NCBI RefSeq assembly: GCF_003182095.1
Contig: NZ_QGTJ01000002.1
Location: 154,435-218,434 of the forward strand
Direction: 5' to 3'
Length of the DNA: 64,000 nucleotides
DNA from: Plasticicumulans acidivorans
GTDB taxonomy: Bacteria; Pseudomonadota; Gammaproteobacteria; Competibacterales; Competibacteraceae
This document shows positions 1-10,259 of this stretch, piece after piece; within the stretch, counting starts at the first letter, position 1; each line of letters opens with the position of its first letter. Both the position numbers and the translations under genes were made by a program. The notes under the pieces are model-generated. The model searched no databases. It was given only the letters and a program-made list of their open reading frames with translations, and was not told the origin of the DNA.

Positions 1-447
1 CCGCTGTTCCTGCCCGAGGGCATGAACTTCGACAAGCTGCTGCGCGCGCTGATCGGCGTGGTGCTGTTCGAGTCGGCCTACATCGCCGAGGTGGTGCGCG
101 GCGGCCTGCAGGCGATTCCGAAGGGGCAGTACGAAGCGGCCGATGCGCTCGGCCTCAACTACCCCAAGGCGATGGGGCTGATCATCCTGCCGCAGGCGCT
201 GAAGCTGGTGATCCCCGGCATCGTCAACACCATGATCGCGCTGTTCAAGGACACTTCGCTGGTCATCATCATCGGCCTCTACGACCTGCTCAACAGCATC
301 CAGGCCGCCGCCGTCGACCCCAACTGGCTCGGCTTCGCCACCGAGGGTTACGTCTTTGCGGCGCTGATGTACTGGGTGTTCTGCTTCAGCATGTCGCGCT
401 ACAGCCAGGCACTGGAGCGTCGTCTGCACACCGGCCACAAGCGCTGA
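1..447 (+). CDS. aapM: Amino-acid ABC transporter permease (AapM type), 5' end cut by window edge
   Basis: Frame 1 is open from the first base, so the start of the gene lies outside the window; the first internal ATG at 22 is not the real start. The visible 148 residues are the C-terminal half of an inner-membrane permease. They contain the EAA-loop signature ([24 protein letters not shown]), read here as positions 133-210, which docks on the ATPase. At least two more hydrophobic segments follow. The family imports polar amino acids with a periplasmic binding protein and an ATPase. The ATPase gene follows after 28 bp, so the aapJQMP order is likely. The general L-amino-acid assignment comes from resemblance to AapM; a glutamate/glutamine-specific permease is the alternative. 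Confidence 0.85.
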   Translation, partial: PLFLPEGMNFDKLLRALIGVVLFESAYIAEVVRGGLQAIPKGQYEAADALGLNYPKAMGLIILPQALKLVIPGIVNTMIALFKDTSLVIIIGLYDLLNSIQAAAVDPNWLGFATEGYVFAALMYWVFCFSMSRYSQALERRLHTGHKR

Positions 448-475
448 GCCGCTTCACTTTCAGGAGACTCCGACC

Positions 476-1249
476 ATGACCGCAAGCGCAGTCACGCCGG
501 GCATCACCGACAAGGTGATGATCGAAATGAAGGGCGTACACAAGTGGTACGGCCAGTTCCACGTCCTCAAGGACATCAACCTCACCGTGCAGCAGGGCGA
601 GCGCATCGTGCTCTGCGGCCCCTCGGGTTCGGGCAAGTCGACGACGATCCGCTGCATCAACCGCCTCGAAGAACACCAGCAGGGGCAGATCATCGTCGAC
701 GGCACCGAGCTGACCAGCAACGTCAAGCACATCGAGGCGATCCGCCGCGAAGTCGGCATGGTGTTCCAGCACTTCAACCTGTTCCCGCATCTGACGGTGC
801 TGGAAAACTGCGTGCTGGCGCCCATCTGGGTGCGCAAGATGCCGCGCCGAGAGGCCGAGGCGCTCGGCATGAAATACCTTGAACGGGTCAAGATCCCCGA
901 TCAGGCGAAGAAGTACCCCGGCCAGCTCTCCGGCGGCCAGCAGCAGCGCGTGGCGATCGCCCGCAGCCTGTGCATGCAGCCGAAGATCATGCTGTTCGAC
1001 GAGCCGACCTCGGCGCTCGACCCGGAAATGGTCAAGGAAGTGCTCGACACCATGGTCAGTCTGGCCGAGGACGGCATGACCATGCTCTGCGTGACCCACG
1101 AGATGGGCTTCGCCAAGCAGGTCGCCAACCGCGTGATCTTCATGGACCGCGGCGAGATCATCGAACAGAACGACCCGCAGACCTTCTTCAACCATCCGCA
1201 GAACGAGCGCACCAAGCTGTTCCTCAGCCAGATCATCAGCAATCACTGA
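476..1249 (+). CDS. aapP: Amino-acid ABC transporter ATP-binding protein (AapP/GlnQ family)
   Basis: This 257-residue protein is the cytoplasmic ATPase that drives the permease encoded just upstream. The ABC motifs are all present in order: Walker [10 protein letters not shown] (about residues 44-52), Q-loop in MVFQHFNLF, signature LSGGQQQR (about 150), Walker [13 protein letters not shown], and the switch histidine in VTHEMGFA. The ATG at 476 is preceded by AGGAG at a good distance. Its N-terminal extension of about 18 residues before the conserved VHKWYG motif is typical of AapP. A bidirectional terminator hairpin follows, so this is the last gene of the operon. Confidence 0.93.
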   Translation: MTASAVTPGITDKVMIEMKGVHKWYGQFHVLKDINLTVQQGERIVLCGPSGSGKSTTIRCINRLEEHQQGQIIVDGTELTSNVKHIEAIRREVGMVFQHFNLFPHLTVLENCVLAPIWVRKMPRREAEALGMKYLERVKIPDQAKKYPGQLSGGQQQRVAIARSLCMQPKIMLFDEPTSALDPEMVKEVLDTMVSLAEDGMTMLCVTHEMGFAKQVANRVIFMDRGEIIEQNDPQTFFNHPQNERTKLFLSQIISNH

Positions 1250-1270
1250 GGCGCGGAGCATTCGTCGCAA

Positions 1271-1296
1271 AAAAAGCCGGCGCAAGCCGGCTTTTT
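1271..1296. terminator. Bidirectional intrinsic terminator
   Basis: A perfect 11-bp stem (1271-1281 with 1286-1296) closes a GCAA loop. It is flanked by five A on the left and five T on the right. It can therefore end transcripts of aapP from the left and of the TRIC-like gene from the right. Confidence 0.9.
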
Positions 1297-1306
1297 CATT
1301 GGCGTA

Positions 1307-1921
1307 TCAGTCATCCTCGCCGCGCAGCACGAAGCGCGGCAGATGCCAGTCGCAGAAGATCGCGCCGAGGCGCAGCACCACGATCAACCCGCCGCCGGCG
1401 AGCAGACCGATACCCGGCGCCACCGCCAGACGGTCCATCGCCAGCAGCAGCGTGCAGCCGGCGGCCGCAGCCGTGGCATAGACATCCTGACGCAGCACCA
1501 TCGGCACCTCGGCGCAAAGCACGTCGCGGATCAGGCCGCCGCAGGCACCGCTCATCACGCCGAGGATCACCGCAATCACCCCGCTCTGCCCGGCTTCGAG
1601 CGCGATACGCGTGCCGACGACGCAGAACACGCCGAGGCCGATGGCGTCGGCGACGGCCAGCGCATGCCGCGGCAACGGCCGCCAGCGGCACCACAGTACA
1701 CTGAGCAGCACCGCGGCGAGCACCGCCAGCAGCGGCGTGGCATCGCCGAACCAGCCGAGCGGATGACGGTCGAGCAGCACGTCGCGCAGGGTACCGCCCC
1801 CGAGCGCCGTCACCGTCGCCAGCACCAGCGCGCCGAACAGATCCAGCTGCTTGCGCGCCGCCACCGCGGCGCCGCTGATGGCGAAGACGAACACGCCGAA
1901 CAGATCGAGCACCTGCAGCAC
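1307..1921 (-). CDS. Trimeric intracellular cation channel (TRIC/UPF0126) family membrane protein
   Basis: This is a 204-residue, very hydrophobic protein with about seven predicted membrane spans. It carries the duplicated glycine-rich motif of the family: GGGTLRD near residue 41 and GGLIRD near residue 128. Prokaryotic TRIC homologues (YicG in E. coli) form trimeric potassium-permeable channels in the inner membrane; the physiological role in bacteria is not settled. The gene is convergent with aapP and shares its terminator. The gap to ybiT upstream is 12 bp, so it is probably co-transcribed with ybiT. Family assignment is confident; ion selectivity is not visible. Confidence 0.88.
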   Translation of the reverse strand: MLQVLDLFGVFVFAISGAAVAARKQLDLFGALVLATVTALGGGTLRDVLLDRHPLGWFGDATPLLAVLAAVLLSVLWCRWRPLPRHALAVADAIGLGVFCVVGTRIALEAGQSGVIAVILGVMSGACGGLIRDVLCAEVPMVLRQDVYATAAAAGCTLLLAMDRLAVAPGIGLLAGGGLIVVLRLGAIFCDWHLPRFVLRGEDD

Positions 1922-1933
1922 GGCGGCCGGCCG

Positions 1934-3523
<1,590 letters not shown>

Positions 3524-3579
3524 CTACGGGTCCCGCAATCAGGTTGGATCTGAAGAATGCGCCGGACGCGGCCGGCCCC

Positions 3580-3615
3580 AAAAAAACAGACCGGCCCGCA
3601 GGCTGCGGGCCGGTC
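3580..3615 (-). terminator. Terminator of the decarboxylase gene
   Basis: A perfect 12-bp GC-rich stem (3589-3600 with 3604-3615) has a three-base loop. Read on the minus strand it is followed by a run of T (3580-3586). It lies between the decarboxylase stop and the ybiT start, so ybiT needs its own promoter or read-through. Confidence 0.88.
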
Positions 3616-3637
3616 GAAAAAACGGCTGCGAACAGCG

Positions 3638-5902
3638 TCAGCGCTGGGCGACGCAGTCGACGAAGTAGTGCTTCTCGCCGTCGATCTCCTCGACGACGAG
3701 GCCGTGGATATCGGTCTCGAAGCCGGGGAAGCGGGCGTTGAAATCCCGCGCGAACTGCAGGTAGCGCATGATCGTGCGGTTGAAGCGCTCACCGGGAATC
3801 AGCAGCGGAATGCCCGGCGGATACGGCGTCAGCAGGATGCTGGTGATGCGGTCTTCGAGCTCGTCGATCGGCACGCGGTCGATTTCCTCGTGCACCTGGG
3901 CGGCGAAGGCATCGGTCGGCTTCATCGCCGGCTCGATCGCCGAGACGTACATCTCGGTGGTCAGACGAGCGATGTCGTGCTCGTGGTAGACACCGTGGAT
4001 CTGCCGGCAGAGATCGCGCAGGCCGATGCGCTCGTATTTCGGGAAACGGGCGACGAATTCCGGCAGCACGCGCCACAGCGGCTGGTTGTTGTCGTAGTCG
4101 TCCTTGAACTGCTGCAGCTCGGTGACCAGCGTGTTCCAGCGGCCCTTGGTGATGCCGATGGTGAACATGATGAAGAACGAGTACAGCCCGGTCTTCTCGA
4201 CGATGATGCCGTGCTCGGCGAGGTACTTGGTGACGATGCCGGCCGGGATGCCGCGCTCGGCGAAACTGCCGTCGACGTCGAGTCCGGGCGTGATGATCGT
4301 CGCCTTGATCGGATCGAGCATGTTGTAGCCGTCGGTCAGCTTGTCGAAGCCGTGCCAGCGGTCCTCGGGCCGCAGCACCCAGTCCTCGCGCGTGCCGATG
4401 CCCTCCTCGGCCAGCCGATCCGGCCCCCACACCTTGAACCACCAGGAGTCGGCGCCGAATTCATCCTCGACGGCACGCATCGCGCGACGGAACTCCAGCG
4501 CCTCGGAGATCGACTCCTCGACCAGCGCGGTGCCGCCGGGCGGCTCCATCATCGCCGCGGCGACGTCGCAGCTGGCGATGATCGCGTACTGCGGCGAGGT
4601 CGAGGTGTGCATCAGATAGGCTTCGTTGAAGCGATGGCGGTCAAGCTTTCGCGTCATCGAATCCTGCACGACGATCTGCGAGGCCTGCGACAGGCCGGCG
4701 AGCAGCTTGTGCGTCGAATGCGTGGCGAACACCATCGCGTTTTCCGGCCGCGGCCGGTCGGTGCCGATGGCATGCATGTCGCGGTAGAAGGAATGGAAGG
4801 CCGCGTGCGGCAGCCAGGCTTCGTCGAAATGCAGATTGTCGACCGAGTCGCCGAGCATCTCCTTGATCATCTCGACGTTGTAGAGCACGCCGTCATAGGT
4901 CGACTGCGTCAGCGTCAGGATGCGCGGCTTGCGCTCCGGGTGTTTGGCCTGCGCCTCGCGGGCGAAGGGATTGGCCTCGATCTTCTTGCGGATGTTGTCC
5001 GGCTTGAAGGCCTTGAGCGGAATCGGGCCGATGATGCCGTAGTGATTGCGCGTCGGTGTCAGGAACACCGGGATCGCCCCGGTCATCGTGATCGCATGCA
5101 GGATCGACTTGTGGCAGTTGCGGTCGACGACGACGATGTCGCCCGGCGCGACGGTGGCGTGCCAGACGATCTTGTTCGAGGTCGAAGTGCCGTTGGTGAC
5201 GAAGAACAGGTGATCGGCATTGAAGATGCGCGCGGCATTGCGCTCGCTCGCCGCCACCGGGCCGGTGTGATCGAGCAGCTGGCCGAGCTCATCGACGGCA
5301 TTGCAGACGTCGGCGCGCAGCATGTTCTCGCCGAAGAACTGGTGGAACATCTGGCCGACCGGGCTCTTGAGGAAAGCCACGCCGCCGGAGTGCCCCGGGC
5401 AGTGCCAGGAATACGAACCGTCCTGCGCGTAGTGCGTCAGCGCGCGGAAGAACGGCGGCGCCAGCGAGTCGAGGTAGTTCTTCGCCTCGCGGATGATGTA
5501 GCGGGCGACGAACTCCGGCGTGTCCTCGAACATGTGGATGAAGCCGTGCAGCTCGCGCAGCACGCTGTTGGGAATATGCCGCGTGGTCCGCGTCTCGCCG
5601 TAGAGGAAGATCGGTATATCACTGTTACGAAAGCGGATTTCCTCGACGAACGTGCTCAGCTGGCCGACCGCCTTCCCGGCGGCCTCCGGCGAGCTGAACT
5701 CCTCGTCATCGATCGACAGGATGAACGCGCTGGCGCGCGACTGCTGCTGCGCGAAGCTCGACAGATCGCCGTAGCTGGTCACACCGAGCACTTCCATTCC
5801 CTCGTCCTCGATCGCCTTGGCGAGCGCGCGGATACCGAGGCCGCTGGCGTTCTCCGAGCGGAAGTCTTCGTCGATGATGACGACGGGAAAGCGAAATCTC
5901 AT
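3638..5902 (-). CDS. PLP-dependent arginine/lysine/ornithine decarboxylase, AdiA-like
   Basis: This 754-residue protein belongs to the large fold-type I basic amino-acid decarboxylases, which release CO2 from Arg, Lys or Orn to give agmatine, cadaverine or putrescine. An N-terminal receiver-like wing domain (about 1-130) is followed by the PLP domain. The Schiff-base lysine sits in ATHSTHKLLA, and HFDEAW supplies the cofactor aspartate. The C-terminal domain contains TPYPPGIPLLIPGE and ends in FPGF. Length and C-terminus resemble AdiA (about 756 residues) more than LdcC or SpeF, but substrate cannot be read off. I chose the ATG at 5902 because AGGAGA stands just before it; an open frame extends to 6052 without homology. 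Polyamine uptake genes lie elsewhere in the window. Confidence 0.9.
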   Translation of the reverse strand: MRFRFPVVIIDEDFRSENASGLGIRALAKAIEDEGMEVLGVTSYGDLSSFAQQQSRASAFILSIDDEEFSSPEAAGKAVGQLSTFVEEIRFRNSDIPIFLYGETRTTRHIPNSVLRELHGFIHMFEDTPEFVARYIIREAKNYLDSLAPPFFRALTHYAQDGSYSWHCPGHSGGVAFLKSPVGQMFHQFFGENMLRADVCNAVDELGQLLDHTGPVAASERNAARIFNADHLFFVTNGTSTSNKIVWHATVAPGDIVVVDRNCHKSILHAITMTGAIPVFLTPTRNHYGIIGPIPLKAFKPDNIRKKIEANPFAREAQAKHPERKPRILTLTQSTYDGVLYNVEMIKEMLGDSVDNLHFDEAWLPHAAFHSFYRDMHAIGTDRPRPENAMVFATHSTHKLLAGLSQASQIVVQDSMTRKLDRHRFNEAYLMHTSTSPQYAIIASCDVAAAMMEPPGGTALVEESISEALEFRRAMRAVEDEFGADSWWFKVWGPDRLAEEGIGTREDWVLRPEDRWHGFDKLTDGYNMLDPIKATIITPGLDVDGSFAERGIPAGIVTKYLAEHGIIVEKTGLYSFFIMFTIGITKGRWNTLVTELQQFKDDYDNNQPLWRVLPEFVARFPKYERIGLRDLCRQIHGVYHEHDIARLTTEMYVSAIEPAMKPTDAFAAQVHEEIDRVPIDELEDRITSILLTPYPPGIPLLIPGERFNRTIMRYLQFARDFNARFPGFETDIHGLVVEEIDGEKHYFVDCVAQR

Positions 5903-6097
5903 GGGCGTCTCCTGAAGACGACAGGGAGAGGAAGACGGGATGCGGGGACGCTGCGGGCCGGCGCGCGAAGCGGCGCAATTTAGCACGATGCCCCCCCCGC
6001 TGCGCGGTTTCCGTAAGAGTGCGGCAAAGCCTTGCAGAACAGTCCCTTGCACAGGGACCGTGAGATCCCTCCGAGGTTCGCCGGGGGGCGCCGTGAT

Positions 6098-6640
6098 TCA
6101 GGCGAGGCCGAGCACCAGCGAGGCCAGGCCGCCACCGAGCAGGGCGCCGGCCAGCACATCGCTCGGGTAATGCAGACCGAGCACCAGCCGCGACACCGCC
6201 ACCAGCACGGTGAACGGCAGCAGCAGCCACAGCAGCCCCGGATAGTGGGCGACGGCGACCACGGTGAAGGCCACCGCGTGCAGCGTGTGCCCGGACGGGA
6301 AGCTGAACTCGTCGAGCGGGGCGACGGTGACACGGATCGCCGGCGAGCGCGTGCACGGCCGCGGCCGCAGCGTGCGCCGCTTCAGCCATTTGTACAGCGC
6401 CAGGCCGAGGCCGCCGGCGAGCAGCATGCGCGCCACCGCCATCAGCGCCGGCAGGCCCTCCCAGGCCAGGATCACCGCCATCAGCGAATACCAGAACACG
6501 CCGTCGCCGAGGCGCGAGACCACGGCGAACAGGCGTTCGATGACACGGCGCTCGCCGGCCGAGTTGAAGCACCGGCAGACCGCCAGATCGAGATCACTCA
6601 GGCGCGCGATCCGCGCCGGCGACGGCAGTTGTGCGCTCAT
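6098..6640 (-). CDS. PAP2-family membrane phosphatase
   Basis: This 180-residue inner-membrane protein has about five spans. The PAP2 acid phosphatase motifs are visible: KWLKRRTLRPRP (KX6RP), FPSGHT (PSGH) and SRLVLGLHYPSDVLAG (SRX5HX3D). The family dephosphorylates lipid phosphates such as undecaprenyl pyrophosphate or phosphatidic acid. The ATG at 6640 has an ideal AGGAGG, and the gene overlaps the end of the glycosyltransferase gene by 47 bp, so the two are translated from one message. The pairing suggests a lipid-linked product, possibly glycolipid or undecaprenyl recycling; this is inference. Confidence 0.88.
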   Translation of the reverse strand: MSAQLPSPARIARLSDLDLAVCRCFNSAGERRVIERLFAVVSRLGDGVFWYSLMAVILAWEGLPALMAVARMLLAGGLGLALYKWLKRRTLRPRPCTRSPAIRVTVAPLDEFSFPSGHTLHAVAFTVVAVAHYPGLLWLLLPFTVLVAVSRLVLGLHYPSDVLAGALLGGGLASLVLGLA

Positions 6641-7826
6641 TGCCCACCTCCTGCGGCAGCAATAGGTCGAAGTAGGTGCTCTCCACGCTGAGCACGACGG
6701 CATCCCAGCCGCGCGCCTGCACACTGCCGGCCGCCGCCGCGCCGAGCCGCCGGCGCAGGTCCGCATCGGCGGCCAGCCGCACCGCGGCAGCAACGAACGC
6801 CGTCTCGTCGGCCGGCGCCACGGTCAGGCCGTTGCACCCGGACTCGATCACCTCGCCGGCGGCGGCACAGGCGTAGGCGAGCACCGCCACGCCGCTGGCC
6901 ATCGCCTCCAGCGTGACGTTGCCGAAGGTCTCGGTCAGGCTCGGGAACAGGAACAGATCGGCGCTGGCATAACAGGCCGCCAGCCGCGTGGGGGGCAGTT
7001 CGCCGCAGAACAGGGCATCGGGCAGCGCGGCGCGCAGGCGCTCGTGCTCCGGCCCCTCACCGGCGATCACCATGCGCGCCTGCGGCACGGCGGCGCGGAT
7101 CGCGTGGAATGCCCGCACGGCGAGCCCCCAGTTCTTCTCCGGTGCCAGGCGGCCGACGCCGAGCACCACCGGCGTGTCATCGCTCACGCCCCAGTCGGCG
7201 CGCAGCGCGGCATCGCGCCGCCCCGGATGAAACAGCGCGGTATCGATGCCGCGTGACATCACTTCGGTACGGCCAAAGCCGTCGGCAGCCAGCCGCGCCG
7301 CCAGCGCCGCGGTCGGCACCAGCGTCACGTCACAGCGGCGATGAAAGTGTCGCAGCCAGGCATTGATCGGTGCCGTCAGCCAGCGAAAACCGTAATAGCG
7401 GCTGTAGGCGTGAAAGTTGGTGTGGAAACCGCTCGCCACCGGCAGGCCGAGGCGGCGGGCGACCTGCAGCGCCGAAGCGCCGAGCGGCCCCTCGGTGGCG
7501 ATGTGCACCAGGTCCGGACGCTGCTCGCCCCACAGGGCCTGCAACCGCCGCGCCGCCGGCAGCCCGAACTGCAGCTGGCGGTAGATCGGTAGGCGCCAGC
7601 CGGGCAGCGGCACGACGTGGATGTCATCGGCGGCGTGCTGCACAGCGGCCTCGCCGGGGCGGCGCGGCCGGATCAGCTGCACGCGATGACCACGGCGCAG
7701 CAGGCCGTCGACCAGGCGCGACAGCGTCATCGCCACCCCGTTGACTTCGGGTGGCCAGGTTTCGGTGACCAGCGCGACCGCCAGCGGGCGGGCGGCGGTC
7801 GCGGATAGGGCGGCGGCAGTTTGCAT
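6594..7826 (-). CDS. GT4-family glycosyltransferase
   Basis: This protein of 410 residues is a GT-B fold glycosyltransferase. The N-terminal acceptor domain begins with the family pattern ALVTETWPPEVNGVAMT. The C-terminal nucleotide-sugar domain has GVGRLAPEKNW, VIAGEGPE and the EX7E motif in LTETFGNVTLEAM. Relatives transfer hexoses to diacylglycerol, phosphatidylinositol or other lipids. I chose ATG 7826; a TTG six codons upstream is possible. No strong Shine-Dalgarno sequence is visible. Its 3' end overlaps the PAP2 gene. Donor and acceptor are unknown. Confidence 0.87.
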   Translation of the reverse strand: MQTAAALSATAARPLAVALVTETWPPEVNGVAMTLSRLVDGLLRRGHRVQLIRPRRPGEAAVQHAADDIHVVPLPGWRLPIYRQLQFGLPAARRLQALWGEQRPDLVHIATEGPLGASALQVARRLGLPVASGFHTNFHAYSRYYGFRWLTAPINAWLRHFHRRCDVTLVPTAALAARLAADGFGRTEVMSRGIDTALFHPGRRDAALRADWGVSDDTPVVLGVGRLAPEKNWGLAVRAFHAIRAAVPQARMVIAGEGPEHERLRAALPDALFCGELPPTRLAACYASADLFLFPSLTETFGNVTLEAMASGVAVLAYACAAAGEVIESGCNGLTVAPADETAFVAAAVRLAADADLRRRLGAAAAGSVQARGWDAVVLSVESTYFDLLLPQEVGNERTTAVAGADRAPE

Positions 7827-7910
7827 GCCGCGCACTATCAAACGCGGCGGCGACGCTTTGATGACTGGCCGATGAGCGAACGATGACGCCCCGGCGACAG
7901 GCGCCCGGCC

Positions 7911-8453
7911 TCAGTCGCCGCCGTCGTCCGCCCCCGTCGGCGCGGGCGCGTGCAGCCCCGCCAGCAGCTTCGCCAGCAGGGCGTTCAGCATCTGCTGTTC
8001 GGCGGCACTGAGCACCGCGAGGATGCTGCGCTGGTTGTCAACGTGTACCGGCAGAGCCGCGTCGATCAGCTGCTTACCGGCCTCGCTGAGCACCACCAGC
8101 GTGCCGCGGCGATCGCTCGGATGCTTATGGCGCTCGATCAGCCCGGCCTTTTCCAGACGGTCGATGCGCGCGGTCATGCCGCCGGACGACATCATCATCG
8201 CCTCGTACAGCGCCGTCGGCGTCAGCGCGTAGGGCGTACCGGCGCGACGCAGCGTTGCCAGCACGTCGAAGTCGCCACTCTGCAGGCCGAAGCGCGCGAA
8301 CAGCGGCGCGAGGCGGTCGCGGGTGATCAGCAGGGCCAGTTCGCCGAGGCGGCCCAGCACTTCCATCGGAAAGGGATCGACGTCAGGACGTTCGCTCCGC
8401 CACTGGCGGGCGGCCAGCGCGGCGCGATCTTCGGGGATCAGGGATTCGGTCAT
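7911..8453 (-). CDS. MarR-family transcriptional regulator
   Basis: This 180-residue protein has the MarR winged helix: a recognition helix in ALYEAMMMSSGGMTARIDRLEKAGLI (about residues 80-105) followed by the wing motif HPSDRRGTLVVLSEAG. MarR proteins are dimeric repressors, often of an adjacent exporter, released by small phenolic or other ligands. The gene is transcribed away from a DMT-family exporter 92 bp away. A palindrome directly before its ATG suggests autoregulation. The start at 8453 gives a normal N-terminus; further in-frame codons upstream run through the promoter. Confidence 0.92.
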   Translation of the reverse strand: MTESLIPEDRAALAARQWRSERPDVDPFPMEVLGRLGELALLITRDRLAPLFARFGLQSGDFDVLATLRRAGTPYALTPTALYEAMMMSSGGMTARIDRLEKAGLIERHKHPSDRRGTLVVLSEAGKQLIDAALPVHVDNQRSILAVLSAAEQQMLNALLAKLLAGLHAPAPTGADDGGD

Positions 8454-8471
8454 TGTCTTGATATAAAGATA
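8454..8471. promoter_or_regulatory. Putative MarR operator
   Basis: The 18-bp sequence is an imperfect palindrome, TGTCTTGATATAAAGATA, close to the TATCTTGA-type dyads bound by many MarR proteins. It abuts the marR start codon. A further CTTGAT half-site repeats at 8472-8477, giving a repeat spacing of about 15 bp. Binding is inferred from form and position only. Confidence 0.5.
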
Positions 8472-8545
8472 CTTGATGTATAGATTGTTGCCGGGGTGCC
8501 CCACCAACACTCACCCATGATCTGAGCTGCTTTCAAGGAAATCCG

Positions 8546-9460
8546 ATGAACGCACACGCCCCCGGCGTGGCCGCCCGCAGCGGGCCGGCCGCGCTGTCCT
8601 CCCTGTTTTGCCTGCTCGCCACCGGCAGCCTGCTCGGCATCAGCACGCTGCTGGCCGGGCTCGCCATCCGCAGCGGCTGGGAGCCGCTCACGTTTCTGTT
8701 CTGGTCGACCCTCGGCGGCGGGCTGCTGCTGCTTGTCGGCAGCCGGCTGCGCGGTCAGCGCCTGCAGGTGTCGCGCGCGCTGCTGCCTTACGCCGTCATC
8801 GCCGGCCTGCTCAGCTTCGCCCTGCCCAATCTGCTGTCGTTCAGCGCCATCCCGCACGTCGGCGCCGGCTTCATCGCGCTGTGCCTGGCGTTTCCGCCGC
8901 TGCTGACCTACGCCATCGCCGTGCCCATCGGCATGGACCGCCTCTCGCTGGCCGGCATCGCCGGCATGGCCTGCGGCCTCGGCGGTGCGCTGCTGCTGGC
9001 GCGCTCGGCGCCGCTCGCCGCCACCGACCCCCAGTTCTGGACCGCGCTGGCGATGGCCGCGCCGCTGATCATCGCGCTGGGCAACATCTATCGCAGTCTG
9101 GCGTGGCCGCGCGGCGCCTCGCCCGGCGTACTGGCGCCGGCAATGCTGTTGGCCTCGGCCGGTCTCATCGCGATCGCCAGCGCCGCCGTCGGCAGCTCGC
9201 TGGCCACGCCACTGCTGCTCGGTACGGCCGGTCTGCTGCTCGGCGCCCAGGCCGTAGTGATCGCCGCCACCTACGTGCTTTATTTCCTGCTCCAGCAATT
9301 GAGCGGCCCGGTCGGCCTCAGCCAGATCGGCTGGATCGCCGCCGGCGTCGGCAAGGCGCTCGCCGTCATCATCCTCGGCGAGGCCATTCCGGGCATCCTG
9401 CTGCCGGCCTGCGCCGCAATCCTCGCCGGTATCGCGCTGCTGAGCCGCCGGCCGCGCTGA
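8546..9460 (+). CDS. EamA/DMT-family transporter
   Basis: This 304-residue protein consists of about ten hydrophobic spans arranged as two EamA repeats, the drug/metabolite transporter architecture. The second half contains the sequence around SGPVGLSQIGWIAAGVGK typical of the family. It is probably an inner-membrane exporter of a small metabolite or toxic compound. AAGGAA lies before the ATG. The divergent MarR gene is its probable regulator. Substrate is not predictable. Confidence 0.87.
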   Translation: MNAHAPGVAARSGPAALSSLFCLLATGSLLGISTLLAGLAIRSGWEPLTFLFWSTLGGGLLLLVGSRLRGQRLQVSRALLPYAVIAGLLSFALPNLLSFSAIPHVGAGFIALCLAFPPLLTYAIAVPIGMDRLSLAGIAGMACGLGGALLLARSAPLAATDPQFWTALAMAAPLIIALGNIYRSLAWPRGASPGVLAPAMLLASAGLIAIASAAVGSSLATPLLLGTAGLLLGAQAVVIAATYVLYFLLQQLSGPVGLSQIGWIAAGVGKALAVIILGEAIPGILLPACAAILAGIALLSRRPR

Positions 9461-9515
9461 GCGCGCAGGCGCAGGGATGGCCGGCGCAGGCGCCGCCATC
9501 CCCCTCCCTCCCCGG

Positions 9516-10040
9516 CTACGGCACCACGCCGCAGGCCACGCGTGCGCCGCCACCGCCGAGCGGTGCCGGATGATCGCTGTGATTGTCACCACCGGCGTGG
9601 ATCATCAGCGAGCGGCCCTTGAGATCGGCCAGCTTGAGGCGCGGCGCCAGCACCGGCTGCGTGGCCTTGCCATCGGCGCCCACGTACAGCGCCGGCAGGT
9701 CGCCGAGATGACCGGCACCGTACGGACCTTCATGCTTGCCGGTCTTTTCCGGGTCGTAATGACCACCGGCGGCACCGCCCGGCACCGTCTTGCCGTCCTT
9801 CTCGCTCGGCCCGCAGTCGGGCTTTTCGTGGACGTGGAAACCATGGATGCCGGGCGCGAGCCCGCTCAGCTCGGGGGTGAAGATGACGCCATAAGGGCTG
9901 CTGCTCGCGCTGATCGAACCGATCGGCGCCGACGCCCCGCTGGCATCGAGGGCATTCATCGGGATCTTCAGCGCTTCCTCAGCATGAGCGGCGAAGCTGC
10001 CGGTGCACAGCGCGAGCAGCAGAGCGAGTCGATGCTTCAT
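9516..10040 (-). CDS. sodC: Periplasmic Cu,Zn superoxide dismutase
   Basis: This 174-residue precursor starts with a signal peptide ending near AAHA-EEA. It then has all the SodC metal ligands: HVHEKPDCG (copper histidines and disulfide cysteine), [25 protein letters not shown] (bridging and zinc histidines with the zinc aspartate), and the final copper histidine in HAGGDNHSD followed by GARVACGVV. The enzyme converts periplasmic superoxide to hydrogen peroxide and oxygen. The start at 10040 is set by an AAGGAGGA element and the signal peptide; the frame stays open far upstream without homology. Confidence 0.96.
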   Translation of the reverse strand: MKHRLALLLALCTGSFAAHAEEALKIPMNALDASGASAPIGSISASSSPYGVIFTPELSGLAPGIHGFHVHEKPDCGPSEKDGKTVPGGAAGGHYDPEKTGKHEGPYGAGHLGDLPALYVGADGKATQPVLAPRLKLADLKGRSLMIHAGGDNHSDHPAPLGGGGARVACGVVP

Positions 10041-10259
10041 CGGGGAGTCCTCCTTGGGTGGATTGAGCAGACGACACCCCGGCGCTGACCACGTCACGAG
10101 GCTGGCGTTCAGCGTAGCTGCGGGTATTGAACCCGGGGTGTCGATTACGAGTCTCAGCGACAAGTACGCTATCGCGTATTGACTTACATGTAATACATCA
10201 AGCGAAATAGAGCCACCCCATCCAGTGATGGACCGTCGACCCGAAGAGGACACCCAGAC

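Noticed and set aside
3638-6052. The longer N-terminus of the decarboxylase up to 6052
   Set aside because: The extra 50 residues are low-complexity and unlike the family, and an AGGAGA site stands directly before ATG 5902.
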